The translations under genes and the position numbers were made by a program. The notes under the pieces were generated by a model, which saw only the letters and a list, made by a program, of their open reading frames with translations, did not search any database and was not told the DNA's origin. A stretch of DNA of 64,000 bases from Oceanobacillus timonensis (GTDB lineage Bacteria; Bacillota; Bacilli; Bacillales; Amphibacillaceae). The stretch is taken from positions 1,385,504 through 1,449,503 of the forward strand of contig NZ_LT800497.1 of NCBI RefSeq assembly GCF_900166635.1, given 5' to 3'. Below, piece after piece: positions 25,643 to 35,475 of this stretch (the first letter of the stretch is position 1; the number at the start of each line of letters is the position of its first letter).

Positions 25643-26248
25643 TTAATTTTCCTTATCCCCATTAAATATATCAACCAGTACCTTTTCAAAACCAATTTCA
25701 GCTATTTCGTTAAACATTTTATCCAGTTCGTCCTCAGGCATATCTTCATTATTCTCACTCCAAAGCAACCAGGTGTGAATCATTCCGGAAATTAAAAATT
25801 CAATAATATATTCCAGTTTAATTTGATTTTTTTCATCTAAATCTTTGACTTGATTCAGTATCTTTTCCCGGGCCATTTTTTTATATTCGTATAGAAAATC
25901 CGGGTCGCCATTTGGGCCGAGCAGTACCATGATTTTTTCGTTCATGTCTCGATCTTGGGATTTTTCTAATTCGTAACGGGCTTGTTCTCTTTCTGCTTTC
26001 AGATTATGCAAGTCATTATCTTGAAAACTCTGTAGAATCGAAGAGAGCAGCTCTTCAGAAGGAACAAGCCCCTGTTTAATTTCATTTAGAATATCGTAGA
26101 CGTCATTATAATAATTATAGAAGGTACCTCTGTTATATCCTGCTGTATCCGTAATTTCTTTAATAGATATTTTATTAATCGGTTTTTCCTTATAAATAGA
26201 CCAGAATGCTTCTTTCAAATTTGTTTTTGTCTGTTCTTTGACCCCCAT
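25643..26248 (-). CDS. TetR family regulator of the RND pump
   Basis: This 201-residue regulator has the TetR DNA-binding domain (about 5-55; ISIKEITDTAGYNRGTFYNYYNDVYDILNEI) and a helical ligand domain with a TetR_C-type tail. It is divergent from the RND pump gene across a 153-bp gap and very likely represses it. AAAGGAGG precedes the ATG. In B. subtilis the equivalent neighbour of swrC is YerO, also TetR-type. The ligand is unknown. Confidence 0.88.
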   Translation of the reverse strand: MGVKEQTKTNLKEAFWSIYKEKPINKISIKEITDTAGYNRGTFYNYYNDVYDILNEIKQGLVPSEELLSSILQSFQDNDLHNLKAEREQARYELEKSQDRDMNEKIMVLLGPNGDPDFLYEYKKMAREKILNQVKDLDEKNQIKLEYIIEFLISGMIHTWLLWSENNEDMPEDELDKMFNEIAEIGFEKVLVDIFNGDKEN

Positions 26249-26327
26249 GAAAAGAACCTCCTTTTTTCAACAGATATACTGTAATTGTTCATTGTCTATT
26301 TTATATATTCTCCTTATAATAAATAAT

Positions 26328-26339
26328 ACAACACGTTGT
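26328..26339. promoter_or_regulatory. Dyad between tetR and the RND pump
   Basis: ACAAC-AC-GTTGT lies in the middle of the divergent region, about 63 bp before the pump's GTG. A second, looser dyad (ACAG-N5-CTGT) is at 26271-26283. They are candidate TetR sites. Confidence 0.45.
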
Positions 26340-26401
26340 TCAATTTTTAAATAGCCAATAAAAAGGTCTATACCAAAATTTAAATAGAAGGAGTTTTGTA
26401 A

Positions 26402-29400
26402 GTGAAGAATTTATCGAATTTCTCGATTAAGAGACCAAAATTCACGATCGTTGTGATGTTGGTCCTTTTAATTCTGGGCAGTGTTTCATTAACCAGGCTG
26501 CCGATTCAAATGATGCCTGATATTAATCCGCCTGTTGCTGTTGTGGCAACAAGTTATCCGGGCGCGGGGCCGGAAGAAGTGTTGGATAATGTGACAGAAC
26601 CTCTTGAGGAGGATCTTTCTACAGTTACAGGGTTACAGAATATTTCTTCCCAATCACAGGAAGCTTCTTCGATGGTCTTTTTAGAATTTGATTATGATAT
26701 GACCATTGATGAAGTAGAAAATGAAATAACCCGTACCATGGATTCTGCCGAGTTACCTGATCAGGCGGAAGATCCGAGTTTTATCGAATTTGATATTTCC
26801 ATGATGCCAAGTATACAAATGGCAGCTACATCAACCAATGGAGATACAGCGGAATTTGAAAATCAAGTCAATGATTTAGCAAATGAACTGGAGTCGATTC
26901 AAGGAGTCGCATCCATTAATGTTAATGGCTTGATGGATAGAGAAGTAGCTGTGGAATTAGATACAGAAGCTTTGAGTGACTACAATCTATCACAGTCAGA
27001 TATCGCTGGAATGATAGAGGCGAATAATATCTCCATGCCTATCGATACAATTGAAGATACAGAGCAAGGATACAATATTTCGACACGGACAACGAATGAA
27101 TTAGAAGGCTTGGATGAACTGCGTGATCTGGTATTGCTTGACATGCCTGATGAGGAAGTGACGCTGGATGACGTTGCAGATGTGTCTATCTCGGAAGATA
27201 ACGGAGGTGTGATTACCCGTTATAATGAGGAAGATGCTGTCCAGCTGGAAATGATGTTGGCAGATGGTGCGAACGCGTCCTCTGTAAACAAAGAATTTAA
27301 TGAAGAACTGGATGCTTTACTGGAAGACAATGAATATGAACAGCTTTCTGTCAGCACGCTTTATGACGAAGGTGAGTATATAGATATGGCGATTGACAGT
27401 ATCTATGTTTCCCTTATCAGTGGTGCCGTGTTGGCCATGTTTGTATTGTTTGCGTTTTTAAGAAACTTGAAAGCACCGTTGATTATCGGATTGTCTATTC
27501 CGTTTTCCGTTATTACCACTTTTGCTTTGCTGTTCTTCACAAATATCAGTATCAACATGATGACATTAGGTGGTTTAGCACTTGGAATCGGGATGCTCTT
27601 AGATAACTCGATTGTTGTTATTGAAAATATCTACAGACATCTATCCATGGGTAAAGATCCTAAACAAGCAGCACGAGAAGGAACAAGGGAAGTATTTACA
27701 GCCATACTTGCTTCTACCTTGACGACAGCTTCTGTTTTCTTACCGGTTGTGTTCGTTACCGGCTTAGTGGGACAGTTATTCACCCCATTAGCGATAACAG
27801 TCGTGTTCAGTCTGCTGGCTTCCTTGTTTGTAGCGGTAACCGTTGTGCCAATGCTGGCAAGCCGTATTTTGACAGAACCGAAAAATATGGACGAATCGCA
27901 ACGGAAACAAAAAGGCTACATGAAACGATTAAGAAGAGCCTCCGCATGGACGCTCAGACATAGAGTATCTGTATTGATTACTGCTGTTGTCTTATTTGCT
28001 GCCGGAGCTATTGGCTTGTTTGTACAGGGAATGGAATTCATGCCGGAACAAGATGAAGGCTTTCTGACAGTAGAAGTTGAAAAAGAACAAGGAACTCTGC
28101 TGGAGGACACACAAGACACCGTAGAAGATATTGAAGCGGAACTGGATAATCATGATGAAGTGGATTCTTATCTAAGTACAACCGGTTCATCTGGTATGAT
28201 GTCCTTTACAGATGAAAGCAATTCAGCAACGGTGAGCGTACAATTAACAGATGCCAGTGACCGGAATATAACCACTTCTGAGTTTATCAATGAAGTGGAA
28301 GATGATATTCAGGATACAGATGCATCTGCAGAAATTGATGTTGTTCCAATGTCCCAGGCAAGTGCCGGAGAACCAAATTCGGTTGTCCTGAATTTGTCGG
28401 ATGACGATGAAGAACGCTTGGATGAAGCAGAAACAGATGTGATCGATGCATTGGAAGAAGAAGAGGATATTAATAGTGTAACTTCCAGCAATGATGGAAC
28501 GGTGGAAGAACTACAGGTAGTTGTTGACCGTGCAGAAGCGCTAGATAATGGATTACAGCCGGCACAGGTTGGAGAAGCTTTATATGAAGCAACCAATGGT
28601 GTTGAAGCTTCTACGATTGAAGAAACAGACGGCTTTACTACCATTAATGTGAAGTATCCTGCTGATGTCTTGGAAAGTGAAGCAGCGTTTGAAAATATCT
28701 CGATTGCGAATGATGAAGGTGAATATGTAGACTTAGGCGATGTTGCCTCTCTGGAAGAAGGGGAATCACCTACGCTTATTAATAGAGATGAGATGGAAGA
28801 TACAAGAGAATTAACCATTTCCTTCAGCGACAGTCTTTCATTAAATGAAGCGAGTCAGTTGATTGAAAATGAGATTGATGATCTTGACCTGCATGAAGAT
28901 ACCGAGCATTCAATGGGCGGAGATATGGAAATGCTCAATGATGCGATTCCGCAATTAATGTTAGCCATTGCGCTTGGAATTGTATTTATCTACCTTGTCA
29001 TGGTTGCTCAATTTGAATCATTTAAAGCACCGTTTGCGGTTATCATGACGATTCCATTAGCATTTATTGGTGTTGCTCTATCTCTGTTAATCACCAATAA
29101 TCCGCTGAGTGTGATAGCCATGGTAGGTCTCATTCTCCTTATCGGGATTGTTGTAAACAATGCGATCTTGATTGTGGATTATATCCAGCAACAGAAAGAA
29201 AAAGGAATGTCTGCTTATGAGGCTATTGAAGTCAGTGTGCAAGACAGATTCAGACCAATCCTTATTACAGCTATTACCACGATTCTCGGTATGCTTCCAT
29301 TAACACTGGAACTTGGAGAAGGCATGGAAGGCATTGCTCCAATGGGGATTGTCGTCATTGGCGGATTGACTGCAAGCACATTCTTAACCTTGTTTGTCAT

Positions 29401-29605
29401 TCCGATTATCTATAGCTTTATTGATCCGGAAACAAGGAAAATGAATAAAAAATATATGACGCCGGATGGAGAAATCATTACGCAGCGTCAAGTGGATGAA
29501 AGAAAGAAACAGGAAGCTGCTGCATCTTCTGAGCAAGAAAAAGAGGAAGTGCATGGCGATTCTGAAGAAGACCAATCTGATGAGAACCCGGATCAGAGAG
29601 AGTAA
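26402..29605 (+). CDS. swrC: RND family efflux transporter (SwrC/AcrB-like)
   Basis: This 1067-residue inner-membrane pump has the duplicated RND layout with 12 transmembrane helices and two large extracellular domains. It begins FSIKRPKFTIVVMLVLLILG and PIQMMPDINPPVAVVATSYPG. The helix 4 proton-relay segment LGGLALGIGMLLDNSIVVIENI is present, with the matching GLILLIGIVVNNAILIVDYIQ in the second half. Length equals B. subtilis SwrC (about 1065), which exports surfactin and other toxic compounds. The extracytoplasmic domains are very acidic, which fits a halotolerant host. The start is GTG with AGAAGGAG 6 nt upstream. It is alone, regulated by the divergent TetR. Confidence 0.92.
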   Translation: MKNLSNFSIKRPKFTIVVMLVLLILGSVSLTRLPIQMMPDINPPVAVVATSYPGAGPEEVLDNVTEPLEEDLSTVTGLQNISSQSQEASSMVFLEFDYDMTIDEVENEITRTMDSAELPDQAEDPSFIEFDISMMPSIQMAATSTNGDTAEFENQVNDLANELESIQGVASINVNGLMDREVAVELDTEALSDYNLSQSDIAGMIEANNISMPIDTIEDTEQGYNISTRTTNELEGLDELRDLVLLDMPDEEVTLDDVADVSISEDNGGVITRYNEEDAVQLEMMLADGANASSVNKEFNEELDALLEDNEYEQLSVSTLYDEGEYIDMAIDSIYVSLISGAVLAMFVLFAFLRNLKAPLIIGLSIPFSVITTFALLFFTNISINMMTLGGLALGIGMLLDNSIVVIENIYRHLSMGKDPKQAAREGTREVFTAILASTLTTASVFLPVVFVTGLVGQLFTPLAITVVFSLLASLFVAVTVVPMLASRILTEPKNMDESQRKQKGYMKRLRRASAWTLRHRVSVLITAVVLFAAGAIGLFVQGMEFMPEQDEGFLTVEVEKEQGTLLEDTQDTVEDIEAELDNHDEVDSYLSTTGSSGMMSFTDESNSATVSVQLTDASDRNITTSEFINEVEDDIQDTDASAEIDVVPMSQASAGEPNSVVLNLSDDDEERLDEAETDVIDALEEEEDINSVTSSNDGTVEELQVVVDRAEALDNGLQPAQVGEALYEATNGVEASTIEETDGFTTINVKYPADVLESEAAFENISIANDEGEYVDLGDVASLEEGESPTLINRDEMEDTRELTISFSDSLSLNEASQLIENEIDDLDLHEDTEHSMGGDMEMLNDAIPQLMLAIALGIVFIYLVMVAQFESFKAPFAVIMTIPLAFIGVALSLLITNNPLSVIAMVGLILLIGIVVNNAILIVDYIQQQKEKGMSAYEAIEVSVQDRFRPILITAITTILGMLPLTLELGEGMEGIAPMGIVVIGGLTASTFLTLFVIPIIYSFIDPETRKMNKKYMTPDGEIITQRQVDERKKQEAAASSEQEKEEVHGDSEEDQSDENPDQRE

Positions 29606-29628
29606 AATAGAATAAAAAGGTAAATGAG

Positions 29629-29669
29629 AAAATCCAAACTTATTCTGGCAACGAATAAGTTTGGATTTT
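29629..29669. terminator. Terminator shared by swrC and the MFS gene
   Basis: Perfect 17-bp arms at 29629-29645 and 29653-29669 with a 7-nt loop, followed by CTTTTT on the plus strand. Confidence 0.9.
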
Positions 29670-29673
29670 CTTT

Positions 29674-30810
29674 TTACGATTTTTTTGGTCCCATTAAAAC
29701 AGCTGCCATGCCGATGATTCCGTAAGTTATAAAGGAAGCTGTATACCCCCATGTCTCCATAAATACACCTGCTAGCGAAGAACCGATGACTTGTCCAACT
29801 GCCAAAAGCAGAAAGGGAACACCGATACCTAACGATGCATTCTTAATAAAAACGCGAATGCCCCATACTAGAAGAACACCAGTTAAAAAGATATAAGCAC
29901 AGCCAAATAATCCGGCAGATACATAAGCGATCAGAAAATTTTCCGGAGCCAAGGCCAGGATGATAGAGGCAGAAGCAATGGCCAAGCTTCCTATTTTATA
30001 AGCGAAAGGCAGTCCGCCTTTTTCAATCATTGATCCTGAAAATCCTCCAAGGACACCGAAAATACCAATCATCACCCAAAATCCGGAGAGCTGTGCATTA
30101 CTATAATCTCCAGCCATTTCGATAAATGACCTGGAAAATGTCCAGAATGCAGCAGTAGAAAAACCTAAAATAAGGGAAGCTATAACCAGATTGGTTGATC
30201 CTTTTGCACCTTGCAGTGAAAGATTTCCTTTTTTAAACATTAATGTTGATCCTGAGCCGGTGTCCATTTTCGGAATGACTTTATAGTTCCATATGAGAAT
30301 AAATAATGCTAAAACCGCATAGATGGCATAGGTGAAGCGCCAATGAGGTGTCAGTAAAATAGCACCTAAGCCGGAAAGCGCAATCCCAAAACCCGTTCCT
30401 GAATTAATCCATGTATTTGCTTTTCCCTGCTGCTTTTCTTTTATCCAAAGGGAGACTGCGGCTCCATAAGGAGGGGATACCAGGCCTGTACTACCTCCAG
30501 CGAGCAATACGCCTAATCCAAGCAGCCAAACATTCGGTGTAACGGCCATCAATAACAGTCCGAGAAATGCAGACAAACCGGCCAGTATAATCATTCTTCT
30601 CGGTCCTTCTCTTGTTGTGATAACAGTAGAGTAAATAATTGTTACACAATAAGCAATGTAAAATAGGGAGGAGATAACGCCGGATGTCGAATCGGTCATC
30701 TCCATGGATGTATTGATTGCCGGGAGGAGCAGACCAAAGCTGAACCTTGCCAACCCGTAAGCAGCAGCAATCATTGTCACGCCAGGCAAAACTAATTTTG
30801 AAAATTTCAT
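29674..30810 (-). CDS. MFS transporter, YbfB/YjiJ-like
   Basis: This 12-helix transporter of about 378 residues begins TMIAAAYGLARFSFGLLLPAI, the signature of the YbfB/YjiJ group, and has the short loop with TREGPRRMIILAG. Substrates of the group are poorly known. The ATG at 30810 is preferred, as AGG lies about 10 nt upstream; the ATG at 30819 would touch the site. A 16-bp operator (30839-30854) sits just before it and is identical to one before the adjacent tetR, so it belongs to that regulator's regulon. An efflux role is likely by context. Confidence 0.87.
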   Translation of the reverse strand: MKFSKLVLPGVTMIAAAYGLARFSFGLLLPAINTSMEMTDSTSGVISSLFYIAYCVTIIYSTVITTREGPRRMIILAGLSAFLGLLLMAVTPNVWLLGLGVLLAGGSTGLVSPPYGAAVSLWIKEKQQGKANTWINSGTGFGIALSGLGAILLTPHWRFTYAIYAVLALFILIWNYKVIPKMDTGSGSTLMFKKGNLSLQGAKGSTNLVIASLILGFSTAAFWTFSRSFIEMAGDYSNAQLSGFWVMIGIFGVLGGFSGSMIEKGGLPFAYKIGSLAIASASIILALAPENFLIAYVSAGLFGCAYIFLTGVLLVWGIRVFIKNASLGIGVPFLLLAVGQVIGSSLAGVFMETWGYTASFITYGIIGMAAVLMGPKKS

Positions 30811-30838
30811 GTTGCTCATCCTAACTTTTGAAAATATA

Positions 30839-30854
30839 TAGAACGACCTTTCTA
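30839..30854. promoter_or_regulatory. TetR operator copy before the MFS gene
   Basis: TAGAACGACCTTTCTA, an imperfect dyad (TAGAA-N6-TTCTA), identical to 31445-31460. Confidence 0.75.
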
Positions 30855-30870
30855 ATTTATAGTAAAAAAA

Positions 30871-31425
30871 TTAAGATGAATGTTGGACAAGTGTCCTCGC
30901 CATCTTAATAGAATATTTTGTTGCTTGCTCTGCTCCAATTAATGTTGTCATCGAAGTTGTTCCTTCCAAGAGCAACGTCAATTGGTTCGCTAAATCTTGT
31001 TCGTTATCTTTTCCCTTTTTGTTCGCCAATTTTTGAAAATACTGCAGCAATTTTGCTTTATGACTTCTTGCAATGTTTTCAATTTCATTATCCGTTCCTG
31101 CATAATCTTCTATTGCTCGTAAAAACAAATCTCCTTGATAAGATTGTTCTTTTAACCAGAGACCATGTGCTTCCACTGCAAGAATAAAAGGGGATTCTGC
31201 ATCTGTTTCTACATAGGAATCCAAGTAAGACCAGTAACGTGCTTCACGTTGTTTCAGGACTTCTTCAACCAGATTATCTTTAGAAGAAAAATGGTTATAA
31301 AGCGTCATGGTAGCTACATTGGCTTCTTTTATAATTTGTTTTAAACCTACTCCGCGAAATCCATATTCATAAAACAATGCTTCCGCAACATCAAGTAATG
31401 CTTCTTTTTTTGTCGAACGGCTCAT
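30871..31425 (-). CDS. TetR family regulator
   Basis: This 184-residue regulator has an N-terminal helix-turn-helix (about 8-52; VAEALFYEYGFRGVGLKQII, NVATMTLYNHFSSKDNLVEEV) and a helical effector domain. Two identical 16-bp operators flank it, one before its own start and one before the MFS gene downstream. It therefore most likely represses both in response to an exported compound. The gap to the MFS gene is 60 bp and holds the second operator, so the MFS gene probably has its own promoter. Confidence 0.9.
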   Translation of the reverse strand: MSRSTKKEALLDVAEALFYEYGFRGVGLKQIIKEANVATMTLYNHFSSKDNLVEEVLKQREARYWSYLDSYVETDAESPFILAVEAHGLWLKEQSYQGDLFLRAIEDYAGTDNEIENIARSHKAKLLQYFQKLANKKGKDNEQDLANQLTLLLEGTTSMTTLIGAEQATKYSIKMARTLVQHSS

Positions 31426-31444
31426 TTTTCATTTCTCCTTTATG

Positions 31445-31460
31445 TAGAACGACCTTTCTA
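31445..31460. promoter_or_regulatory. TetR operator copy before tetR
   Basis: TAGAACGACCTTTCTA, 20 bp upstream of the tetR ATG and identical to the copy at 30839-30854. Confidence 0.75.
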
Positions 31461-31604
31461 GTGTAGTCTACCAATTATGGAACCAACACGTCAACCTGCT
31501 TTTTGTATATAAGGCATAGCTATTTGATATTTGAAAAACACTATCTTATGATATGATGAAGATGGTTTCAAAGGTTAGATTCGGATAGAAAGAAGGGCTA
31601 TGAA

Positions 31605-32183
31605 ATGGAATTGAAGGAGCTTTTATCAAAAATGGAAGCAGACGGAGTCATCATTGGCGGCTCTGAAGTTAATCAGGCAATGGTAGCCGTATCCACGGAA
31701 GCGAGACGCTTATGCGCTCATTTAAATACCGGAGTTTATACAGATGAGCAGATAAAAGAACAAATGTCTCAAATTACCGGTCAAGAATTAGATGAGGGTT
31801 TTTCTTTATTTCTCCCATTTACAACGGATTTCGGGAAAAACATTCAAATAGGAAAAAATGTATTTATTAATTCCGGATGCCGATTTCAGGATCAAGGGCA
31901 AATCCTTATCGGGAATCAATGCCTGATCGGTCATAATGTTGTTCTGGCAACCATTAACCACGATTATAATCCGGAAAACAGAGGGACAATGTACCTGAAG
32001 CCAGTGATATTGAAAGATAGAACATGGATTGGTTCCAATGCGACGATACTTCCTGGCGTTACAGTCGGCGAAAATGCTGTTGTGGCAGCTGGTTCTGTTG
32101 TTACCAAAGATGTAGCACCGAATACGATTGTCGGCGGTAATCCGGCGAAGTTACTGTCTACATTAGCAGATAAAATGGAGTGA
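31605..32183 (+). CDS. Sugar O-acetyltransferase, hexapeptide-repeat (LbH) type
   Basis: This 192-residue acetyltransferase resembles maltose/galactoside acetyltransferases. It has an N-terminal helical cap (about 1-55) and a left-handed beta-helix: IGKNVFINSGCRFQDQGQILIGN, the catalytic-type loop NHDYNPENRG with its histidine, WIGSNATILPGVTVGENAVVAAGSVV and the closing PNTIVGGNPAKLL. It would transfer acetyl from acetyl-CoA to a sugar or similar hydroxyl. AGAAGGG precedes the ATG. An SDR gene follows after 88 nt, maybe in the same transcript. Confidence 0.9.
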   Translation: MELKELLSKMEADGVIIGGSEVNQAMVAVSTEARRLCAHLNTGVYTDEQIKEQMSQITGQELDEGFSLFLPFTTDFGKNIQIGKNVFINSGCRFQDQGQILIGNQCLIGHNVVLATINHDYNPENRGTMYLKPVILKDRTWIGSNATILPGVTVGENAVVAAGSVVTKDVAPNTIVGGNPAKLLSTLADKME

Positions 32184-32271
32184 AAGCAGAAATAAAATAA
32201 CGATGTACCTGTCAGGTTTCAGCATTTGGATGGAAGGGAAAACAGCAGTATGAGCAAAGGAGGAGTTCAAA

Positions 32272-33018
32272 GTGGCCATTAAAGACAAAGTCGTGATTGT
32301 CACAGGAGCATCATCAGGTATTGGTGAAGCTACTGCTAAATTGTTGGCAAGCCAAGGAGCGAAATTGGTGTTAGGTGCCCGCCGCGAAGAAAAACTGCAA
32401 GAATTAACGGAAGTCATTACCAATGATGGTGGACAGGCAGTTTATCAGATAGCGGATGTCACAAAAGTAGAAGATAATCAGAAGTTAGTAGATTTAGCCA
32501 AGACGGAATTTGGTAAAGTCGATGTTATCTTCTTAAATGCCGGCTTAATGCCAAACTCTCCATTATCTGCACTGAAGAGTGGTGAATGGAATCGAATGGT
32601 GGATGTGAACTTAAAAGGTGTTTTAAATGGTATAGAAGCTATTCTGCCGGAATTTAAACAACAAAAATCCGGACATGTGATTACAACTTCTTCGGTTGCA
32701 GGCCTCAAAGCTTATCCTGGTGGTGCTGTCTATGGCGCAACCAAGTGGGCAGTACGTGATTTAATGGAAGTTCTGCGTATGGAATCTGCTCAGGAAGGAA
32801 CAAATATCCGTACGGCAACGATTTATCCGGCAGCTGTCCGGTCAGAACTGCTTGAAACCATCACAGATGAAGAAACTGCAAAAGGTACCAATGAAATGTA
32901 TAATCAATATGAAATCGGACCAGATCGTGTTGCGAATGTTGTTGCGTTTGCTATCGATCAGCCGGAAGATACCAATGTAAATGAATTTACGATTGGACCG
33001 ACTACACAGCCTTGGTAA
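32272..33018 (+). CDS. SDR family NAD(P)-dependent oxidoreductase
   Basis: This 248-residue classical short-chain dehydrogenase starts with GTG behind a strong AAAGGAGGAG. Motifs are VIVTGASSGIGEA (cofactor), FLNAGLMP, the catalytic serine in TTSSVAGLKAYPGG and YGATKWAVRD (Y-x3-K). TNVNEFTIGPTTQPW at the end resembles the YdfG-like group that oxidises small hydroxy compounds. The substrate is unknown. It ends at a strong bidirectional terminator. Confidence 0.92.
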   Translation: MAIKDKVVIVTGASSGIGEATAKLLASQGAKLVLGARREEKLQELTEVITNDGGQAVYQIADVTKVEDNQKLVDLAKTEFGKVDVIFLNAGLMPNSPLSALKSGEWNRMVDVNLKGVLNGIEAILPEFKQQKSGHVITTSSVAGLKAYPGGAVYGATKWAVRDLMEVLRMESAQEGTNIRTATIYPAAVRSELLETITDEETAKGTNEMYNQYEIGPDRVANVVAFAIDQPEDTNVNEFTIGPTTQPW

Positions 33019-33073
33019 GAGGAAAAATATCATTTTATTTTCAGATAAAGTGAACTTGCATCTGCATGTCACA

Positions 33074-33126
33074 TTATCATCTAAAAACCCTTGTATCCAT
33101 CTGATACAAGGGTTTTTAGATGATAA
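33074..33126. terminator. Bidirectional terminator
   Basis: Perfect 24-bp arms (33074-33097, 33103-33126) around CATCT; TTTTTAGATGATAA on the plus strand and a matching T-run on the minus strand. Confidence 0.9.
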
Positions 33127-33169
33127 AATTATTTGCATGTACTATATATTTGTTGAACCATTCGGTTCA

Positions 33170-34747
33170 TTATTTTTCTTGCTCTTCTTCTGCTTCTGTT
33201 TTCTTTATATATTCTTGCATTCTTCGTTTATTTGGTGTAATGGTCAAACCTAAATATTTTCTTTCTCGGTTTGCATCTTTGTAGAAGGCGATACCCATTA
33301 ATATGACGACGATACTAAACGGCAATGCCGATATAATAGCGGCCGATTGTAATGCATCTAATCCGGTTTCTCCACCTGATAATAGTAATACAAATGCAAT
33401 CGCTGATAATGATACGCCCCATACCACTTTGATAAAGTTTTTAGGGTGCAAGGTTCCAAAGGCTGTCTGCATACCTAATACAAATGTCGCGGAATCTGCT
33501 GAAGTAACAAAGAAAGATGAAATCAGCACCAGAGCAATAACAGATAGGATGATACTTAAAGGTAGTTCATTGAAAATACCGAATAATTGCGTCTCAGGCG
33601 GCAGATTAAATATTTGCGGTGCTCCTTGACCCGTTTCGATTCCTGTCATACCGAAAGCGCTGAACCAGAATATACTTACAAGGGTTGGAACACATAAAAC
33701 AGCTAAGACAAATTCTCGGATAGATCTCCCGCGGGAAACCCTTGCAATGAATATGCCGACAAATGGACTCCAGCTCATCCACCAGCCCCAATAATATAAT
33801 GTCCAGGTTTGCATCCACTCATGTTTCTGGTCATTTAATGGCGCTGCATCCAAACTGCTAAATAAAAGTGACGTTAAGTAATCCCCTGTTGAACTTGTTA
33901 CCATATTGAGAATAAGTAAAGTCGGTCCTAAAATCAACACAAACAGGAATAACAGACCTGCTAAAATCATATTTAAATTACTTAAATACTGAATTCCTTT
34001 GCTTAATCCGCTCCAAGCACTGATTAAGAACAACACGGTAACAATAGCGATAATAATCCCTTGGGTAATGATGTTATTCGGAACACCAAAGAGGTAGTTT
34101 AACCCTCCGTTAATTTGCATGGCTCCTACACCTAAGGAAACAGCTACACCGATAATCGTTGCAAACACAGCTAATATGTCAACGATATTTCCAAGCGGTC
34201 CATCAACACGATCTCCGAATAGAGGTCGTAATGTTTTTGATAAAAGACCAACTTCCCCTTTTCTGAACTGGGAATAAGCAAGTGCTAATGCAACTATACC
34301 GTACACAGCCCAAGGGTGGAATCCATAATGCAGGAAAGTAGATCGCATTGATTCCGCTAAGGCAGCTTTGGTTTCCGGGTCAGCGGTAGGTGGTGCAAGA
34401 TAATGGGAAATTGGCTCTGATGAACCATAAAACACTAACCCGATTCCCATACCGGCGCTAAATAACATCGTTAACCAGGAGATGGTGTTAAATTCCGGTT
34501 TCTCCGTTGGTTTCCCCAATTTCAGTTTACCAATAGGACTGATACCTAAAAAGATACAGAAAAATAAGACGACAGTGAATACTGCCATATAATACCAGCC
34601 GAAAGTTTCGGTCACCCAATCGCCGATTGCTCCTGAATAATGTCCAAATTGATCAGGAAAAACAGCACCCAGCACAACTAATATACCAACGATAATCGAC
34701 GCATATGTAAATACGCTGGAAAAGTTCTTATTCGATTTTTTACTCAT
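33170..34747 (-). CDS. BCCT family osmoprotectant transporter (OpuD-like)
   Basis: This 525-residue, 12-helix transporter carries the BCCT tryptophan-rich segment YYWGWWMSWSPFVGIFIARVS and the glycine-rich SAGMGIGLVFYGSSEPISHY of helix 3. It imports glycine betaine or related solutes with sodium, protecting against osmotic stress. It is monocistronic. The nearly full-length paralogue at 7693-9273 carries an amber codon, so this copy is the working one. Length fits B. subtilis OpuD (about 512). Confidence 0.93.
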   Translation of the reverse strand: MSKKSNKNFSSVFTYASIIVGILVVLGAVFPDQFGHYSGAIGDWVTETFGWYYMAVFTVVLFFCIFLGISPIGKLKLGKPTEKPEFNTISWLTMLFSAGMGIGLVFYGSSEPISHYLAPPTADPETKAALAESMRSTFLHYGFHPWAVYGIVALALAYSQFRKGEVGLLSKTLRPLFGDRVDGPLGNIVDILAVFATIIGVAVSLGVGAMQINGGLNYLFGVPNNIITQGIIIAIVTVLFLISAWSGLSKGIQYLSNLNMILAGLLFLFVLILGPTLLILNMVTSSTGDYLTSLLFSSLDAAPLNDQKHEWMQTWTLYYWGWWMSWSPFVGIFIARVSRGRSIREFVLAVLCVPTLVSIFWFSAFGMTGIETGQGAPQIFNLPPETQLFGIFNELPLSIILSVIALVLISSFFVTSADSATFVLGMQTAFGTLHPKNFIKVVWGVSLSAIAFVLLLSGGETGLDALQSAAIISALPFSIVVILMGIAFYKDANRERKYLGLTITPNKRRMQEYIKKTEAEEEQEK

Positions 34748-35475
34748 AACAAGTTTTTCTCCTCCTATATCTAAGAAAGCTGTGTTTTATTGTAACATAA
34801 CCACAAATGGAAGCAAGTAAACCTGTTATTTATTGCGAACGCTGTTTTTGGCAGTTAAATGAACTATTTCTGGATGCATCTTCTATAAAAAAGTTGCTTG
34901 AAGGCGAATCGAAAATATTTTCTGCTGTTCTTTTTTAGTCTAACAGGATAAAAAAGAATCATTTTAACGAGGAGAGCAAAGAAGCTGAATCGTATGTTGA
35001 AGTTTTAGAAATGTGGTAAGTAGTAAATATCATCATACCCTATTTTTCATTCATCTGCTGTCCTTGCAGAATGACATATTTAAATATGCTTTTAAAGCAT
35101 ATTCCTTAATCTAAAAGGTATTAGACGATACATGAATACAGCTGTAATATGGAATTGTGAGGGAGTTGAGAGCAGCTGCCGCTTCTCGAAGGAATAAATC
35201 TCTTATGAATATAACGTTTCTGGAAATAAAAATGTTTGAAATCGTGGGATGAAAAAACATGTAGTGGGGAAAACTGGATTTCCGACAAGCAATCGGATTA
35301 AATGTAAAGTCAGTCCATATTGTTTTAAAGCTCGGAAAACAGTTTTGTTAGGCAGCATAAAGCATTCATTTAAAAACTTTTTTCAGGTTTCATCATGATG
35401 CTGCGTGAATCCGTGGCAAGTCTTACAGTTATAAATCAGCGCAATCAAAAACGATAAAATAAGGAGGAAGAAAAA
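34748..35475. other. Long intergenic region with nested palindromes
   Basis: No gene is supported in this 728-bp stretch. It contains CATATTTAAATATG (35075-35088), a perfect palindrome, running into AATATGCTTT-T-AAAGCATATT (35083-35103), a second near-perfect one. A good AAGGAGGAAG ribosome site for the next gene is at its end. Confidence 0.6.
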
